From assembly GCA_016285355.1 (NCBI GenBank), contig JAEEQP010000017.1:4951-68950 (forward strand): DNA of 64,000 nucleotides, in the 5' to 3' direction. Positions within the stretch are counted from its first letter, which is position 1. Every line of letters starts with the position of its first letter. Below, one piece after another: positions 17,271 to 26,514 of the stretch. A program made the translations under genes and the position numbers. The notes beneath the pieces were generated by a model that was given only the letters and a program-made list of their open reading frames with translations, did no database searches and was not told the DNA's origin. The stretch comes from Bacteroidales bacterium. GTDB lineage: Bacteria; Bacteroidota; Bacteroidia; Bacteroidales; F082.

Positions 17271-18149
17271 TCAAATATTCATGTTGTAATTCATAAAATT
17301 ATAAACAGACTCATTCGACAGGCATAGGGGATCAGTGTCATAGCTGATGTTGAACTTCAACACTACTTCCAATCCCATGAAATAGTCTTGGATGAACAGG
17401 CGAAAGGTCTCAATCTCTTCAATCACTTTCAAAAAGTCTGCATCACAAAAACTCTCAGGCCAAAAATGAATGTCGTATGTTGTAGCTTGTTCGTAAAACG
17501 TGTTATCGACATAAAAACCGTTTATGTCTGAACCAAGTTGGGTATCGTATCTTGGACAAGGGTCAGTGAATTCATGCTTTTTATCCTTAACGCTAATGTT
17601 CAAACCTTCTTCCATAAAAACTTTGCGTAACATCATGGTTAAATGGGTTCTGTTTCCACGAATCCATTTACAGAAAGGCAAAAAAGGAAGGGTCTGCTGG
17701 ATGAATCGGTTTTGCCGTTGTGCTTCGCTGATCTCATCACCGAGGATGTCAATCATGATTTTGTCGGTTTCAACATATTCCTTCAACCTCTCCCTGATGC
17801 TCATGCGCAGACGGAGCAACATCAGATCAATGGGCGCGAAAAACTTATAAGCATATTCTATCTCACGTTCCTGAGCTTCGCACTCTTCTTCAAATAATTC
17901 CTTTTCATTGGCGGCTGGCAAGTTGTCAAAGCGGTCAATGGGATGAAACATTAGTTCGGGTAGGACATTGTATAAGCTGGTACGTCCTACGGTTAGTTTC
18001 AATGTTCCATTTTCATGCTCCAAATCCATAAGGTCGTTGTATGCGTTACGTTTGTGTAGTCCGCTGAAAGCAACTTTGCACGAACCTTCTGGAAAATAGG
18101 ATAGAAGGAGCTCGATATTGAGGTCGTCGGGAATATTTCTGGGAAGCAT
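17271..18149 (-). CDS. tssG: T6SS baseplate subunit TssG (Bacteroidetes type)
   Basis: 292 residues from the ATG at 18149; an in-frame TTG at 18161 overlaps nothing useful and was not chosen. Recognised by position (tssG-K-E-F) and by the TssG-like pattern: an acidic, helical middle region with LRLRMSIRERLKEYVET, then PFLPFCKWIRGNRTHL, and a C-terminal beta segment FHFWPES-like followed by FNISYDTDP. TssG forms the (TssF)2-TssG wedge. It starts 12 nt after the E1 stop, which places the ubiquitin-like block and the baseplate genes in one transcript. Confidence 0.75.
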   Translation of the reverse strand: MLPRNIPDDLNIELLLSYFPEGSCKVAFSGLHKRNAYNDLMDLEHENGTLKLTVGRTSLYNVLPELMFHPIDRFDNLPAANEKELFEEECEAQEREIEYAYKFFAPIDLMLLRLRMSIRERLKEYVETDKIMIDILGDEISEAQRQNRFIQQTLPFLPFCKWIRGNRTHLTMMLRKVFMEEGLNISVKDKKHEFTDPCPRYDTQLGSDINGFYVDNTFYEQATTYDIHFWPESFCDADFLKVIEEIETFRLFIQDYFMGLEVVLKFNISYDTDPLCLSNESVYNFMNYNMNI

Positions 18150-18161
18150 GATGAGAAGCAA

Positions 18162-19361
18162 TTATTGGAACGCAGCGGCATCAGCACAGAGTTCGACATG
18201 GAATATACCTTTTTCAGTGCTGACTTGGATTACATCGTATGGGGGTATTCCGATTTGTTGCAACGTGAGATCCTGATAGGGAAAATCGGCATCAATGTTC
18301 TCGTAAAATGATTTGTGGAATAAAGTACGGTGACTCAGTTTTCTTATTTCAGCATTTTTGTTGATGAAATGGTCGAGCTGTGACTCAGGAATCATGATTT
18401 TGAATTCCTTTTCTGGCTTGTCAGAAACAATTTTGTCGATAAATTTGTTGTTGCACATATTGATTTCTACATTGTCCACATTGAGAAGTGACTTTAGGGA
18501 AGCAAGGACATCTTTCACAGATTGTGTTGCTGAAAGTTTTGTTCCTTCCATAATATTATCCCAAAGTTCATGGGCAGTACAATTGTTTTTCCATGAGGCA
18601 AACTTGAAGACCTTGGTGCTATTGGTCATTCCGTCATAATGGAACATTTTTCCCTGCAAGGTGCGGAATTGCGGAGCGGCCTCGGTATCGAGGTGGATGA
18701 TTTTCATGGCCTCTTGGACTTGCATGGCTCCTATGATGGATGCACTAATGGGCGTAGTGGCCACTCGTCCTGCAGAACTTTGAAGACGAACCACGTCAGC
18801 ACACCCTGTCCTTAGCATGATGTTGTTGAATTCATCTCGTGAGAGGCCACATTCATAACATGCCAAGCCAGGTGTATACACTTTTACGACTCCTGTCATG
18901 TTCTCGATACTGCCGTCAACCCAAGTTTTTCCAGCCCTCATGCACAAACGGTTGAGTTGATAGCGCGCAATGCGGCTGTCGAGGCAGCCAATGACTACAT
19001 CCACCATGTGATAGATGCCAAAACCGACATCTGAAAACAGATTGCCCACAATTGGAATAACGTTGATTTGTGGATTGATTTCCATCGCACGTTTGGCTAC
19101 AATCTCAGCTTTATAGGAATGATTGTATGCGTCTTCCTCCCTGAAAAGGACTGAACGGGTGAGATTTGACAATTCTATTTGATCAAAATCGACCACATAA
19201 ATGTGACCGACGCCGAAGAGGGCCAAATCTTTTACGACCTCATTGCCTAAGGCTCCAGCACCTGCAACCAGCACCCGAGCATTTTTGACTTTTTCTTTCT
19301 TGAACCAGGAAAGCAGGGTAAAAACGCCCTCGCCCCATTCATATTTGTTATTGTTTTCCAT
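18162..19361 (-). CDS. E1-like (ThiF/UBA) ubiquitin-like activating enzyme
   Basis: This 399-residue protein has a ThiF/E1 adenylation domain (~residues 20-260). Visible features are GAGALGN (34-40), the ATP-side DFDQIELSNLTRSVLF (58-73, with the conserved Asp and Asn-x-x-Arg), DVVIGCLDSR (121-130), a Cys pair CYEC (168-171), Cys187 as a candidate catalytic Cys, TTPISASIIGAMQVQEAMK (202-220), and a later NNCTAH that may complete a zinc site. The C-terminal ~130 residues end in LTLQQIGIPPYDVIQV, resembling the beta-grasp ubiquitin-fold domain of E1s. Expected role: adenylate and thioester-bind the Ubl encoded at 26515-26844. It is flanked by the RING-FHA gene (8-nt gap) and tssG. Confidence 0.9.
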   Translation of the reverse strand: MENNNKYEWGEGVFTLLSWFKKEKVKNARVLVAGAGALGNEVVKDLALFGVGHIYVVDFDQIELSNLTRSVLFREEDAYNHSYKAEIVAKRAMEINPQINVIPIVGNLFSDVGFGIYHMVDVVIGCLDSRIARYQLNRLCMRAGKTWVDGSIENMTGVVKVYTPGLACYECGLSRDEFNNIMLRTGCADVVRLQSSAGRVATTPISASIIGAMQVQEAMKIIHLDTEAAPQFRTLQGKMFHYDGMTNSTKVFKFASWKNNCTAHELWDNIMEGTKLSATQSVKDVLASLKSLLNVDNVEINMCNNKFIDKIVSDKPEKEFKIMIPESQLDHFINKNAEIRKLSHRTLFHKSFYENIDADFPYQDLTLQQIGIPPYDVIQVSTEKGIFHVELCADAAAFQ

Positions 19362-19369
19362 GATGATTG

Positions 19370-21784
19370 TTAGTTTTCAACATATTGGAAAGTAGTATCT
19401 CCAATTTTAAAGATGTCATTATTATAAAGTGGCACAGGCTTGTTGTCGGAATTAAGCTCTGTTCTCGTATTGAAAATAATGAACGCTAATGGTTTCATCA
19501 TAGCCTGAGAACGAGCATGGTCAATGTAAAGTTGCACATGCTCCTTTGCCACTTTATTGCTCTTTTCCCAATTCATCATAATTTCACATTGTTGAGTCAT
19601 GCCAATCGTTACCTTATGGCCTCCTCCATTGGCGTTCATCCATTTATGGATTGGTATTTTTGTCCCAGCTTTGATTCCATCCTTAATGACAAGGAAGTAT
19701 TTCTCCGCCAACATTCTAACTGTAACAAGCGAGGCACCCAGTCCGCCGCCATAAATGACGAAATCAAGTAATAAATTCTTCCAACTTCCACGCATGTTGG
19801 TAATACTAGAGAAATATAGCACCATAAAACCAATGATAGCCGATGCCAAACCTCCTAAAAGGGCACTTTTGATTGGAATGGTGGATTTGATGGTAAGGCT
19901 TAGCGAAGTGCATATTGAGAATAGCAAGTAAGCGGGGAATGAATAATACCATCGGATGTAAGTGCTGTCAGGAGAAAGGCATAAGCATAGGATAATAGAT
20001 CCCAAGGCAAATGCAGCCATGCCGATAACACTTGACAACAAGGATAACCCCATGATTTTCAGCAAAGACTTCCAGTCTTTTCTCTTGATGCCGTCATTAT
20101 ATCTGAAAATGAGCGAGAGGAAAAAGGCTAAGAGTAGTCCTATGGTGAGGAAAGAAGAAATTTCTGTTGTACACAAATCTGTGATGTTCAAACTTTGTGC
20201 TTTCTCGCCGAAGAAGATCTTGACAATACCTTTTGCCAAACCTTTGAAAAGTCCTCTTCCAGTGAGGTCATAGATAATCCAACTGACCAAACCAGCAATA
20301 ACACCCATAATTGTCAAAGAACAGTCGCGCAATGTTTTCATGCTGAAAAGTTCTTTCCAATGAACATGATCTTGTATGCCTTCCTTACAGTTTTGCCCAT
20401 ATTCGACGCACTTGAAATCATTGGCTTTCCAACAATGCACATGCATAATATGTTTGCATTTGGTCACAACCTTTTCGTCTGGCATGATTTCCATTCTACA
20501 TAATGGACATCTTAGTTTGATATTCTTGACATTCTCTGTTAATACTATTGGTCTGTATCGTTTGTAGTATTTTGCAGCAAAGGCCTTCGACTTCACTCCA
20601 GGGATGAGTATTTTCATGATAATGATAAATAACACAATAGTAGCGAGTGCTACAATCAATGATATCAAGTACTTTTTTAATGATTCGCTTGTGTTTTCAG
20701 CTCGATTGGGCCATGGATTTAACGAGGTACCAATAGAAAATGATGCAATACCTATTCTTTGGTCATCCCACAGAGCTTCATAATTCACCATTTCTCCTGT
20801 ATAAGTGTTCTTCTCGGGAACTTGATAAGTGAGGGCAAAGTCGTACATTTCATTTCTGACGGCTTGCATAAAGCTTACCAACAAACTGTCGATATTATTG
20901 GAGGGCATATAGTCACCTAGGCGGCTACTGATGATGTTGCCGTTGGTGTCTCGTGGTTTAGTGACACTTTTCAGATGCCTTTCCAAACTTTCGTTGATAC
21001 CTTCTTCTGTCTTATAATAGAAGGCATATACTTTGGGTACATACTGAGCTGTTTTAAGATATTCATTGATTTCAAGAATTGTAAGATATTCTATACTAGG
21101 TATTTTACTGCTTTCAGTGAAAATAAATAATAAATTCTTTCCATCATTATTTTGAGCCCTTAGTGAGATGGTATCATTTATCTGATGACCAGCTTCCCAT
21201 TTGACGGAATCAATGAGGGTTCCATATCCCCACTCGAACTCTGAAAGCTTGCTATATAAAGCACTGTAAAAACATTTCTCATTGGCTCCCTTCTTAAATT
21301 GTTCTTTGAAATTTTTGTAGTTTTGTTTTGTAACCAATTTGCTTTGTGTGACGCTATCGCCGAAAAATGAAATGTACACACTACTATCATGAGCACTTTC
21401 AACCAGTGATTTGAGAGCTTCAAAGATTTGGCCTTTGCCCTCTATTGGTATATTCCTATCAATTAAGACGGAGAAAGTATAGCCGGCGGGTATACGTTGT
21501 CCTTCTGTTAAGGTCTTCACTTTCCAACGACTTCTTGGAACGGTGTCACCGTCCTCAATCAGGACGAAATGCGTTTCAAGATCAGGAGCATCTACCTCGG
21601 TCATACGTTTTCCGTTCTCATCGAGAGCTTTTAGAAAAAACGTAATGCTATCATTTCCAACATCATATACGTGATTTTCATTGCCAAACTGGATTTCATT
21701 CGGTTTTTGGGCATTGGCAGGAGATACCCAAATAAAAAACATACTGATAAGTAATCCGATGATTATCTTTTTCTTCTTGTCCAT
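19370..21784 (-). CDS. Multi-pass membrane protein: VWA-like, RING-H2-like zinc finger and FHA domain (candidate E3)
   Basis: 804 residues from the ATG at 21784, which begins a signal peptide/anchor (KKKKIIIGLLISMFFIWVSPANA). Residues ~100-285 form a von Willebrand A-like domain with an atypical MIDAS (VLIDRNIP). A membrane helix follows (~374-393), then a cytoplasmic zinc-ligand array C426-x2-C429-x13-C443-x-H445-x2-H448-x2-C451-x7-C459-x6-C466: the RING-H2 pattern except that the last pair is C-x6-C. Several more membrane helices lie at ~490-695. The C-terminal ~75 residues resemble an FHA domain (VTIGMTQQCEI, EHVQLYIDH, IFKIGDTTF). It starts inside the JAB gene (22-nt overlap). It may be the E3 and phosphosensor of the locus, and perhaps a membrane-complex part. 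Confidence 0.75.
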   Translation of the reverse strand: MDKKKKIIIGLLISMFFIWVSPANAQKPNEIQFGNENHVYDVGNDSITFFLKALDENGKRMTEVDAPDLETHFVLIEDGDTVPRSRWKVKTLTEGQRIPAGYTFSVLIDRNIPIEGKGQIFEALKSLVESAHDSSVYISFFGDSVTQSKLVTKQNYKNFKEQFKKGANEKCFYSALYSKLSEFEWGYGTLIDSVKWEAGHQINDTISLRAQNNDGKNLLFIFTESSKIPSIEYLTILEINEYLKTAQYVPKVYAFYYKTEEGINESLERHLKSVTKPRDTNGNIISSRLGDYMPSNNIDSLLVSFMQAVRNEMYDFALTYQVPEKNTYTGEMVNYEALWDDQRIGIASFSIGTSLNPWPNRAENTSESLKKYLISLIVALATIVLFIIIMKILIPGVKSKAFAAKYYKRYRPIVLTENVKNIKLRCPLCRMEIMPDEKVVTKCKHIMHVHCWKANDFKCVEYGQNCKEGIQDHVHWKELFSMKTLRDCSLTIMGVIAGLVSWIIYDLTGRGLFKGLAKGIVKIFFGEKAQSLNITDLCTTEISSFLTIGLLLAFFLSLIFRYNDGIKRKDWKSLLKIMGLSLLSSVIGMAAFALGSIILCLCLSPDSTYIRWYYSFPAYLLFSICTSLSLTIKSTIPIKSALLGGLASAIIGFMVLYFSSITNMRGSWKNLLLDFVIYGGGLGASLVTVRMLAEKYFLVIKDGIKAGTKIPIHKWMNANGGGHKVTIGMTQQCEIMMNWEKSNKVAKEHVQLYIDHARSQAMMKPLAFIIFNTRTELNSDNKPVPLYNNDIFKIGDTTFQYVEN

Positions 21785-23436
21785 ATTTTTAATTCTTCTA
21801 ATAATTGTTCTCCATAATAAGTTTCGTCGGTACACAGGTCATTAGAAATAATGGGTATGGTTGTAACCAGACCGTCAGTTTTCGAATAGACCAGTACGAA
21901 TTTGATTTTATCAAGATAGTTGGCGATAGCTTTCTTGATAGATGGGATGCTGCAATGGTTGGCCAAAACAAAACACCCAATGAGTTCGTTGTCAGATATT
22001 GATTCGGTATCCTCAACTTTGGCAGCTATATAATAGGTGGTTTGTTTCGGTTGCTGCTGGGTGAAACCGTGTACATAATAAACAGGATTGTGTTCTTGTT
22101 TGACTGTAAGCTTGTCTATGTCGATGATGACACTATTGGTGAGTCCGACAGAATAACATTGACTGATGCGTGATTTGGCAGTGGCCAGAGTATTAAATAG
22201 GTCTTCAGGTTTAATAGAGGTACGGCTGCTTTCCACCGCCCACTTGTACCACTCTTCTAATGAATAGAGTTTTGTCAGGTCCGCTTTCGAGTTGATATTT
22301 AGGTCGTGTTTAAAAGTAAAGATTCCCAGCTCTTGCGTGGGTGTAAGGATGTCGATAACAATAGCGGTCAGGAATTTTGGGTATGTGGGATGTTTGTGGA
22401 GGAGGTGCAAACTGCAATCGGTATTGCTGAAAAACACGCCTAAGCCTGGGTGAGAGTGTACCCAGCAGGTCAAGTCATATTGCAAGTCGGTTTCACGCCT
22501 CAATTTTCTAAGTTTTTCGCTGACCTTTAGCTTGATTTTAGCCCCAAAATTCAGTTCGTATTCAGCAAAAATGGCATCATCGCCTGGTTTGACAATTTCT
22601 TCTAAGGAAACACAATACTCGTCTTTTTCTGCATCGCGTATCCACCGTCCTAACACCATGCAGCCGTCTTCCTTGGGATTGTTGGGATTCCTAAGGTCTT
22701 CAGCATACATGTTGTAAATGTCTATGATGCAAGTGTTTTTGATGTACATGGTCTTGACTGCGGAATCGTTGCAGAAATCGGAACAGTTGACAGCAAGATA
22801 GTTGCTGTCTTTAAATACATCGTCAAGACTTTGTTTGTGAAGAATAGAGGTAGTCTTACGCCTTACGACAATATCGGTATTTCCTTCGCTACTGGATGTG
22901 GTTGCCATTAGGATGTTCTTTCTGGCTTTCTCGTTCCTTCGTCTGGCTTTGATTACAAAAACGACAACGACAGTTAGGATGAGCAAAAGGATTAAAGTCA
23001 GCACTATCCATTCCCATTGATGATTATCAGATTCATCGCTTTGAGGTTTGTTTTCCGACTCTTGGTTTTCAATCTCTTGACGTTTCTTTTTCAGGATGCT
23101 GAGCATATCCTTTTCTATGCATTGCTTGCTGATTTCCATTGGAGTCATGTCGGCAGTTTCAGGACTATTGTCTTTTATTCTGTATGTGCCGTAGTTGTCA
23201 TCATAAAAATCCAACTCTTCAAGGAAATTTCTGCTGAATCGGATTCCTTCTTCATCCGTTAAGGGAAGTTGTGATTGTGAGTTGACATGGGACTCAAATG
23301 TCTTCAGGATGACTTCCTTGTCAATTGATCCGTCAGCGTTTCGTCGTACGTCGTTGGTTTGCGCCTGTGTCATTGTCTCTATGGATAGTAATAGGGACAG
23401 GATAATTAAAGAAATGATACGGTAAATGTATTTCAT
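21763..23436 (-). CDS. Membrane-anchored JAB/JAMM metalloprotease (Ubl deconjugase/maturase-like)
   Basis: 557 residues from the ATG at 23436; a TTG 6 nt earlier is possible. A signal peptide is followed by an N-terminal extracytoplasmic helical region, a membrane helix (~143-163, WIVLTLILLLILTVVVVFVI) and a cytoplasmic JAB1/MPN domain. The zinc motif HSHPGLGVFFSNTD (H327, H329, D340; H-x-H-x10-D) is complete, and the preceding YELNFGAKIKL strand is typical. A second ~150-residue domain follows. JAMM proteins remove or trim ubiquitin-like proteins. It lies between two secreted/membrane proteins and the RING protein, so deconjugation probably takes place at the inner membrane. Confidence 0.88.
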   Translation of the reverse strand: MKYIYRIISLIILSLLLSIETMTQAQTNDVRRNADGSIDKEVILKTFESHVNSQSQLPLTDEEGIRFSRNFLEELDFYDDNYGTYRIKDNSPETADMTPMEISKQCIEKDMLSILKKKRQEIENQESENKPQSDESDNHQWEWIVLTLILLLILTVVVVFVIKARRRNEKARKNILMATTSSSEGNTDIVVRRKTTSILHKQSLDDVFKDSNYLAVNCSDFCNDSAVKTMYIKNTCIIDIYNMYAEDLRNPNNPKEDGCMVLGRWIRDAEKDEYCVSLEEIVKPGDDAIFAEYELNFGAKIKLKVSEKLRKLRRETDLQYDLTCWVHSHPGLGVFFSNTDCSLHLLHKHPTYPKFLTAIVIDILTPTQELGIFTFKHDLNINSKADLTKLYSLEEWYKWAVESSRTSIKPEDLFNTLATAKSRISQCYSVGLTNSVIIDIDKLTVKQEHNPVYYVHGFTQQQPKQTTYYIAAKVEDTESISDNELIGCFVLANHCSIPSIKKAIANYLDKIKFVLVYSKTDGLVTTIPIISNDLCTDETYYGEQLLEELKIWTRRKR

Positions 23437-23447
23437 AATCAATGAAT

Positions 23448-24722
23448 TCAGATGGATATTCGTTTATTGTTTCCTGTTTTGTTTTTGCCTTTGTCAATAG
23501 CATTGTGTACTGCGGTTTTGCTTTTTTGTCGTGCTTGGTTCATAGCCTTCCCTGTTTGTCTACGGATAGCACCTTGAGCTTTGCTTCTCGCCATGTTTTT
23601 GGCTCTGTTTTCCGCATCTTTCTGCATCTGCATCATGCTGCGTTGTGTCCTAATGTTGCGGAAGCTTTGCAACACTTGATTGCCCACAAAAAGCAAAATG
23701 GCCAATAACACGCCGCCAATAATTTTCCAAATATTGCGATTCTTTAGTTCTTTTATTTTCTCTGTAGCTTCTTTCTTATACTGACCGTTGGGATGAGTCT
23801 TTAGATAGATTTCATAATCGTCTTTTTTAAGACAATGTGCATAATCATCGTAGTCAGCCTTCCTTTCTGCCTCTTCTTGTGCGGCAAGGGCTTGAGCCTG
23901 GGCTTGTTCTTGTGCGGCAAGTTCTTGTTCTTTGGCTTGTTTCTCTAAATCCTTTTTTTTTGTATCATATTGTTCTATGAATCGTTCAATCTCTTGGGTA
24001 ATTTTTGTTTTGTCAACATTATATTTTTGCTTTTGGAGATTATTGTATACATCAACCAAGATGTCTTCAAAAGGAACTGACTCTTGTTTGGCAAGGAGCT
24101 CTTTGGCCAATTTGAGATTGTTCAGAGCGTTGGTTTCTTCTTCCGATACGGTCTCTTCTATTTCCTCTACTTGGTATTGTGGATCGGATTTAATTCTATT
24201 GTATTGGGAAGGCTTGGAATTGCTTCCCATCTTGACATTGAGATAGCCACACAAATATAAAATCTTGTATTCTCTTTTTCCTTCATAATGTGCTAGGTAG
24301 ATAGGAATGGATACGACTTTTTCACCTGGTGATTTTATCTCAAAGGATAGCGAAGGATAGGGTTGGTTGTCAAGGAAAAAATAGCTGTCTAAAGATTTGG
24401 AATAACCTATGTCCGATGGGATGGAGAAAGCCCGAGGGGTGATAATGCTGGTGAATTTTATGTCTTCTATCACTTCAATCCTATCGAAAAAAAGCAATTT
24501 GATTTCGCTACTCTTGCCATATCTTCCACGAAGGGCATCTCCAAGGTTTTTTCTTACGCTTTTGAACTTCAATTCAACCTTGTTGTCTCGTTGTGTCGTT
24601 TCATAAGTGACGATAATCCTATCACCCTGGTCAGAGCACAAAGTGTCTGTGATGATCCGTGCCGGGGAGAAAAGGCTTGCAGAGAGTGCGAGAATTAAAA
24701 GAAAAGTTCTGATACACTTCAT
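23448..24722 (-). CDS. Secreted/membrane coiled-coil protein of the Ubl-T6SS block
   Basis: 424 residues from the ATG at 24722, where a signal peptide starts (MKCIRTFLLILALSASLFSPA). A beta-rich N-terminal domain (~30-185) is followed by a long Glu/Lys/Ala/Gln-rich coiled coil (~210-310), a short DYDDYAHCLKKDDYEIYLKT helical repeat resembling a TPR-type unit, a membrane helix (~345-362, IIGGVLLAILLFVGNQVL) and a very basic C-terminal tail (~60 residues) that would be cytoplasmic. Its ATG overlaps the upstream stop by 4 nt. No family recognised. Topology suggests an envelope-spanning strut of the secretion machine. Confidence 0.6.
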   Translation of the reverse strand: MKCIRTFLLILALSASLFSPARIITDTLCSDQGDRIIVTYETTQRDNKVELKFKSVRKNLGDALRGRYGKSSEIKLLFFDRIEVIEDIKFTSIITPRAFSIPSDIGYSKSLDSYFFLDNQPYPSLSFEIKSPGEKVVSIPIYLAHYEGKREYKILYLCGYLNVKMGSNSKPSQYNRIKSDPQYQVEEIEETVSEEETNALNNLKLAKELLAKQESVPFEDILVDVYNNLQKQKYNVDKTKITQEIERFIEQYDTKKKDLEKQAKEQELAAQEQAQAQALAAQEEAERKADYDDYAHCLKKDDYEIYLKTHPNGQYKKEATEKIKELKNRNIWKIIGGVLLAILLFVGNQVLQSFRNIRTQRSMMQMQKDAENRAKNMARSKAQGAIRRQTGKAMNQARQKSKTAVHNAIDKGKNKTGNNKRISI

Positions 24723-25825
24723 TGTTTGTAGTCCTTGATGGCTTTGTAAACCTTTTTGATGTTCATTACAGTAATTCCTCCTTTCTTCCAATTAGAAGCA
24801 TGTTTTGCACATGTCGGATCGGAGCAGCATTTATAGAGCGTTTCCACTTCTTGCATCATTTCCTTCGATTTTTCTTTGTCTTTGTTGAGCAAATCCATGT
24901 AATGGTTGTTCAATAAATTGTAAATTTCTTCAAGTGAAAGCGACTGTTTGCAGAATTTGCAATAGTGAACGGTTTTATGCTTTGTCTTGTCGCAGCAATC
25001 GTATTTTGATTCTATATAGTCTTTTATGGCAATATCCATAGTGTCTAATTTTGATTTTAAATCCTCATACATTTTGTATTTGCTGCTTCCTGGTTCCCAT
25101 TTGGTTTTGGCTTCATTGATTTTTGTTTTTAAGTAATCTTTTTTATCTGTGTATACAAAGATTTGGTCTTCAAATTTAGGCTTGTGCAGTTTGTTGGTAC
25201 AAAATGCGTGAGCCTTTATGGAATCGTTGAAAACCGTAACCAATGAGTCGCACTGTTGTTCGAGTAGGAAATAGGTGGAATCCGTATTTTCAACAGAGAT
25301 TTCGATGGAAATCTCTTGAATGCTTTCTATGGTTCTCTTTTTTTTACCGCACAAGAACATCTCCTTCTCTTTGGCTACATGGATGGGCACTACACACTTA
25401 TAAATCTCCCCTTCTTTGACGGTGATTTTGGGAAACTGATATTCGTGTGTTCCGTATTCAGATGGAATACAAACAAAATCTTCTACATTTATAGTTTCAA
25501 CTTTTTGGACGAATTCGCCACCAGGTAAGTTTTCCGCAAAATAAACACCGATTTCACGAAGTGCTTTTTTGTCCAATGCCCGGTTAAACAATAAGAGCTG
25601 GTAATCATCGTCAGCTTTTTCCAATTTGATGAACACAGAAGTATTTCCTATAGCATCCGTCTCTCCTTTTTCTAAGATAAAGCGACACAACTCTGAAAAA
25701 TTATATATTATTAGTTGTTCGTGGGATGGATGGTCATCGCTCAGTTGGACATCAATTCGTTGCTGTCCAAACGCCATTGTAATGGCAAAGCAAAGTACCG
25801 TTAGCGTTAGGAAGGTTTTTCTCAT
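24719..25825 (-). CDS. Secreted protein of unknown function with Cys/His-rich C-terminal region
   Basis: 368 residues with a signal peptide (MRKTFLTLTVLCFAITMAFGQ). The N-terminal domain (~20-180) resembles that of the next gene in size and pattern (mixed beta, with ICKCVVPIHVA-like and KKKRTIESIQEISIEI-like segments), so the two may be distant paralogues. The C-terminal half contains clustered cysteines (YDCCDKTKHK, HYCKFCKQ, CCSDPTCAKH) able to bind zinc or form disulfides. It overlaps both the E2 stop and the next start by 4 nt, so it is tightly coupled in the Ubl block. Function unknown; an envelope component is the best guess. Confidence 0.6.
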   Translation of the reverse strand: MRKTFLTLTVLCFAITMAFGQQRIDVQLSDDHPSHEQLIIYNFSELCRFILEKGETDAIGNTSVFIKLEKADDDYQLLLFNRALDKKALREIGVYFAENLPGGEFVQKVETINVEDFVCIPSEYGTHEYQFPKITVKEGEIYKCVVPIHVAKEKEMFLCGKKKRTIESIQEISIEISVENTDSTYFLLEQQCDSLVTVFNDSIKAHAFCTNKLHKPKFEDQIFVYTDKKDYLKTKINEAKTKWEPGSSKYKMYEDLKSKLDTMDIAIKDYIESKYDCCDKTKHKTVHYCKFCKQSLSLEEIYNLLNNHYMDLLNKDKEKSKEMMQEVETLYKCCSDPTCAKHASNWKKGGITVMNIKKVYKAIKDYKQ

Positions 25826-26493
25826 ATCATACGGGGTTTTTTGATAAGTGGTTTAATTGGAGTCTGAGTGTCAGAGGCAGGTGTGGATGAAGGCTCAGGT
25901 TTTTTTATAGGCTCGGGAGTGGTTTGTGCAAACCTTGTCCAGCCATTAGGTTCGGCTTCCTCGCGCACCCATTCGGCCACATTCTGGTCTTCAGGGTAAG
26001 GATAGGTGTTTTGTGCGTGATAGAGTTGGTATTTCAGGTAGCGTTCCACGCGGAGCACTAAGGTCTTGAGCGAGGCCATCACCCCCATGTCTTTAATGGT
26101 GAGGCACACATGCCCTTTGAAACTTCCCGAGTAGCGGATGTTGGGATGCCATACATCGGTGCGGAAGGTGAAGATAGGATTGCCATCGGCAGCAGGATAG
26201 TTGTTGGGCAATATGATACTCATCTTGTGAAGGTTGCCGAAGATGGGTTCGCGGGGAATAGGAGAGTCTTTTACGCCCACAATGGATCTGACGCGATACC
26301 AAATCTCATATTCGACGGGGAGACCCATAGCGTTCTTCTTGCGGATAATATAGGAAATGGAAGGCTCACGCGGGTTGGCACTTTCGGCTTGACGTTTATC
26401 GCAGAGTGTATCAAGTTCTTTCCATTCCTGCCAAAGTGCCGCATCACGGGGCTTTAGCTTCTTTAGGTTGAAGTTATTAATGTTATCGTTCAT
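25822..26493 (-). CDS. E2-like ubiquitin-conjugating (UBC-fold) enzyme
   Basis: A 223-residue protein with a clear UBC core at ~residues 60-165: MSIILPNNYPAADGNPIFTF, then VWHPNI (HPN tripeptide at 116-118) and GHVCLTI with the candidate catalytic Cys130, followed by the helix LKTLVLRVERYLKYQL and a WVREEAE segment. The HPN-to-Cys spacing (12 residues) is close to that of eukaryotic E2s. A Pro-rich tail of ~45 residues (EPIKKPEPSS, PIKPLIKKP) follows. No signal peptide, so cytoplasmic. It lies 21 nt after the Ubl gene and overlaps the next gene by 4 nt. Predicted to take the Ubl from the E1 and pass it to targets. Confidence 0.9.
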   Translation of the reverse strand: MNDNINNFNLKKLKPRDAALWQEWKELDTLCDKRQAESANPREPSISYIIRKKNAMGLPVEYEIWYRVRSIVGVKDSPIPREPIFGNLHKMSIILPNNYPAADGNPIFTFRTDVWHPNIRYSGSFKGHVCLTIKDMGVMASLKTLVLRVERYLKYQLYHAQNTYPYPEDQNVAEWVREEAEPNGWTRFAQTTPEPIKKPEPSSTPASDTQTPIKPLIKKPRMI

Positions 26494-26514
26494 GGCTTGT
26501 GAGGTTGTGAAAGA

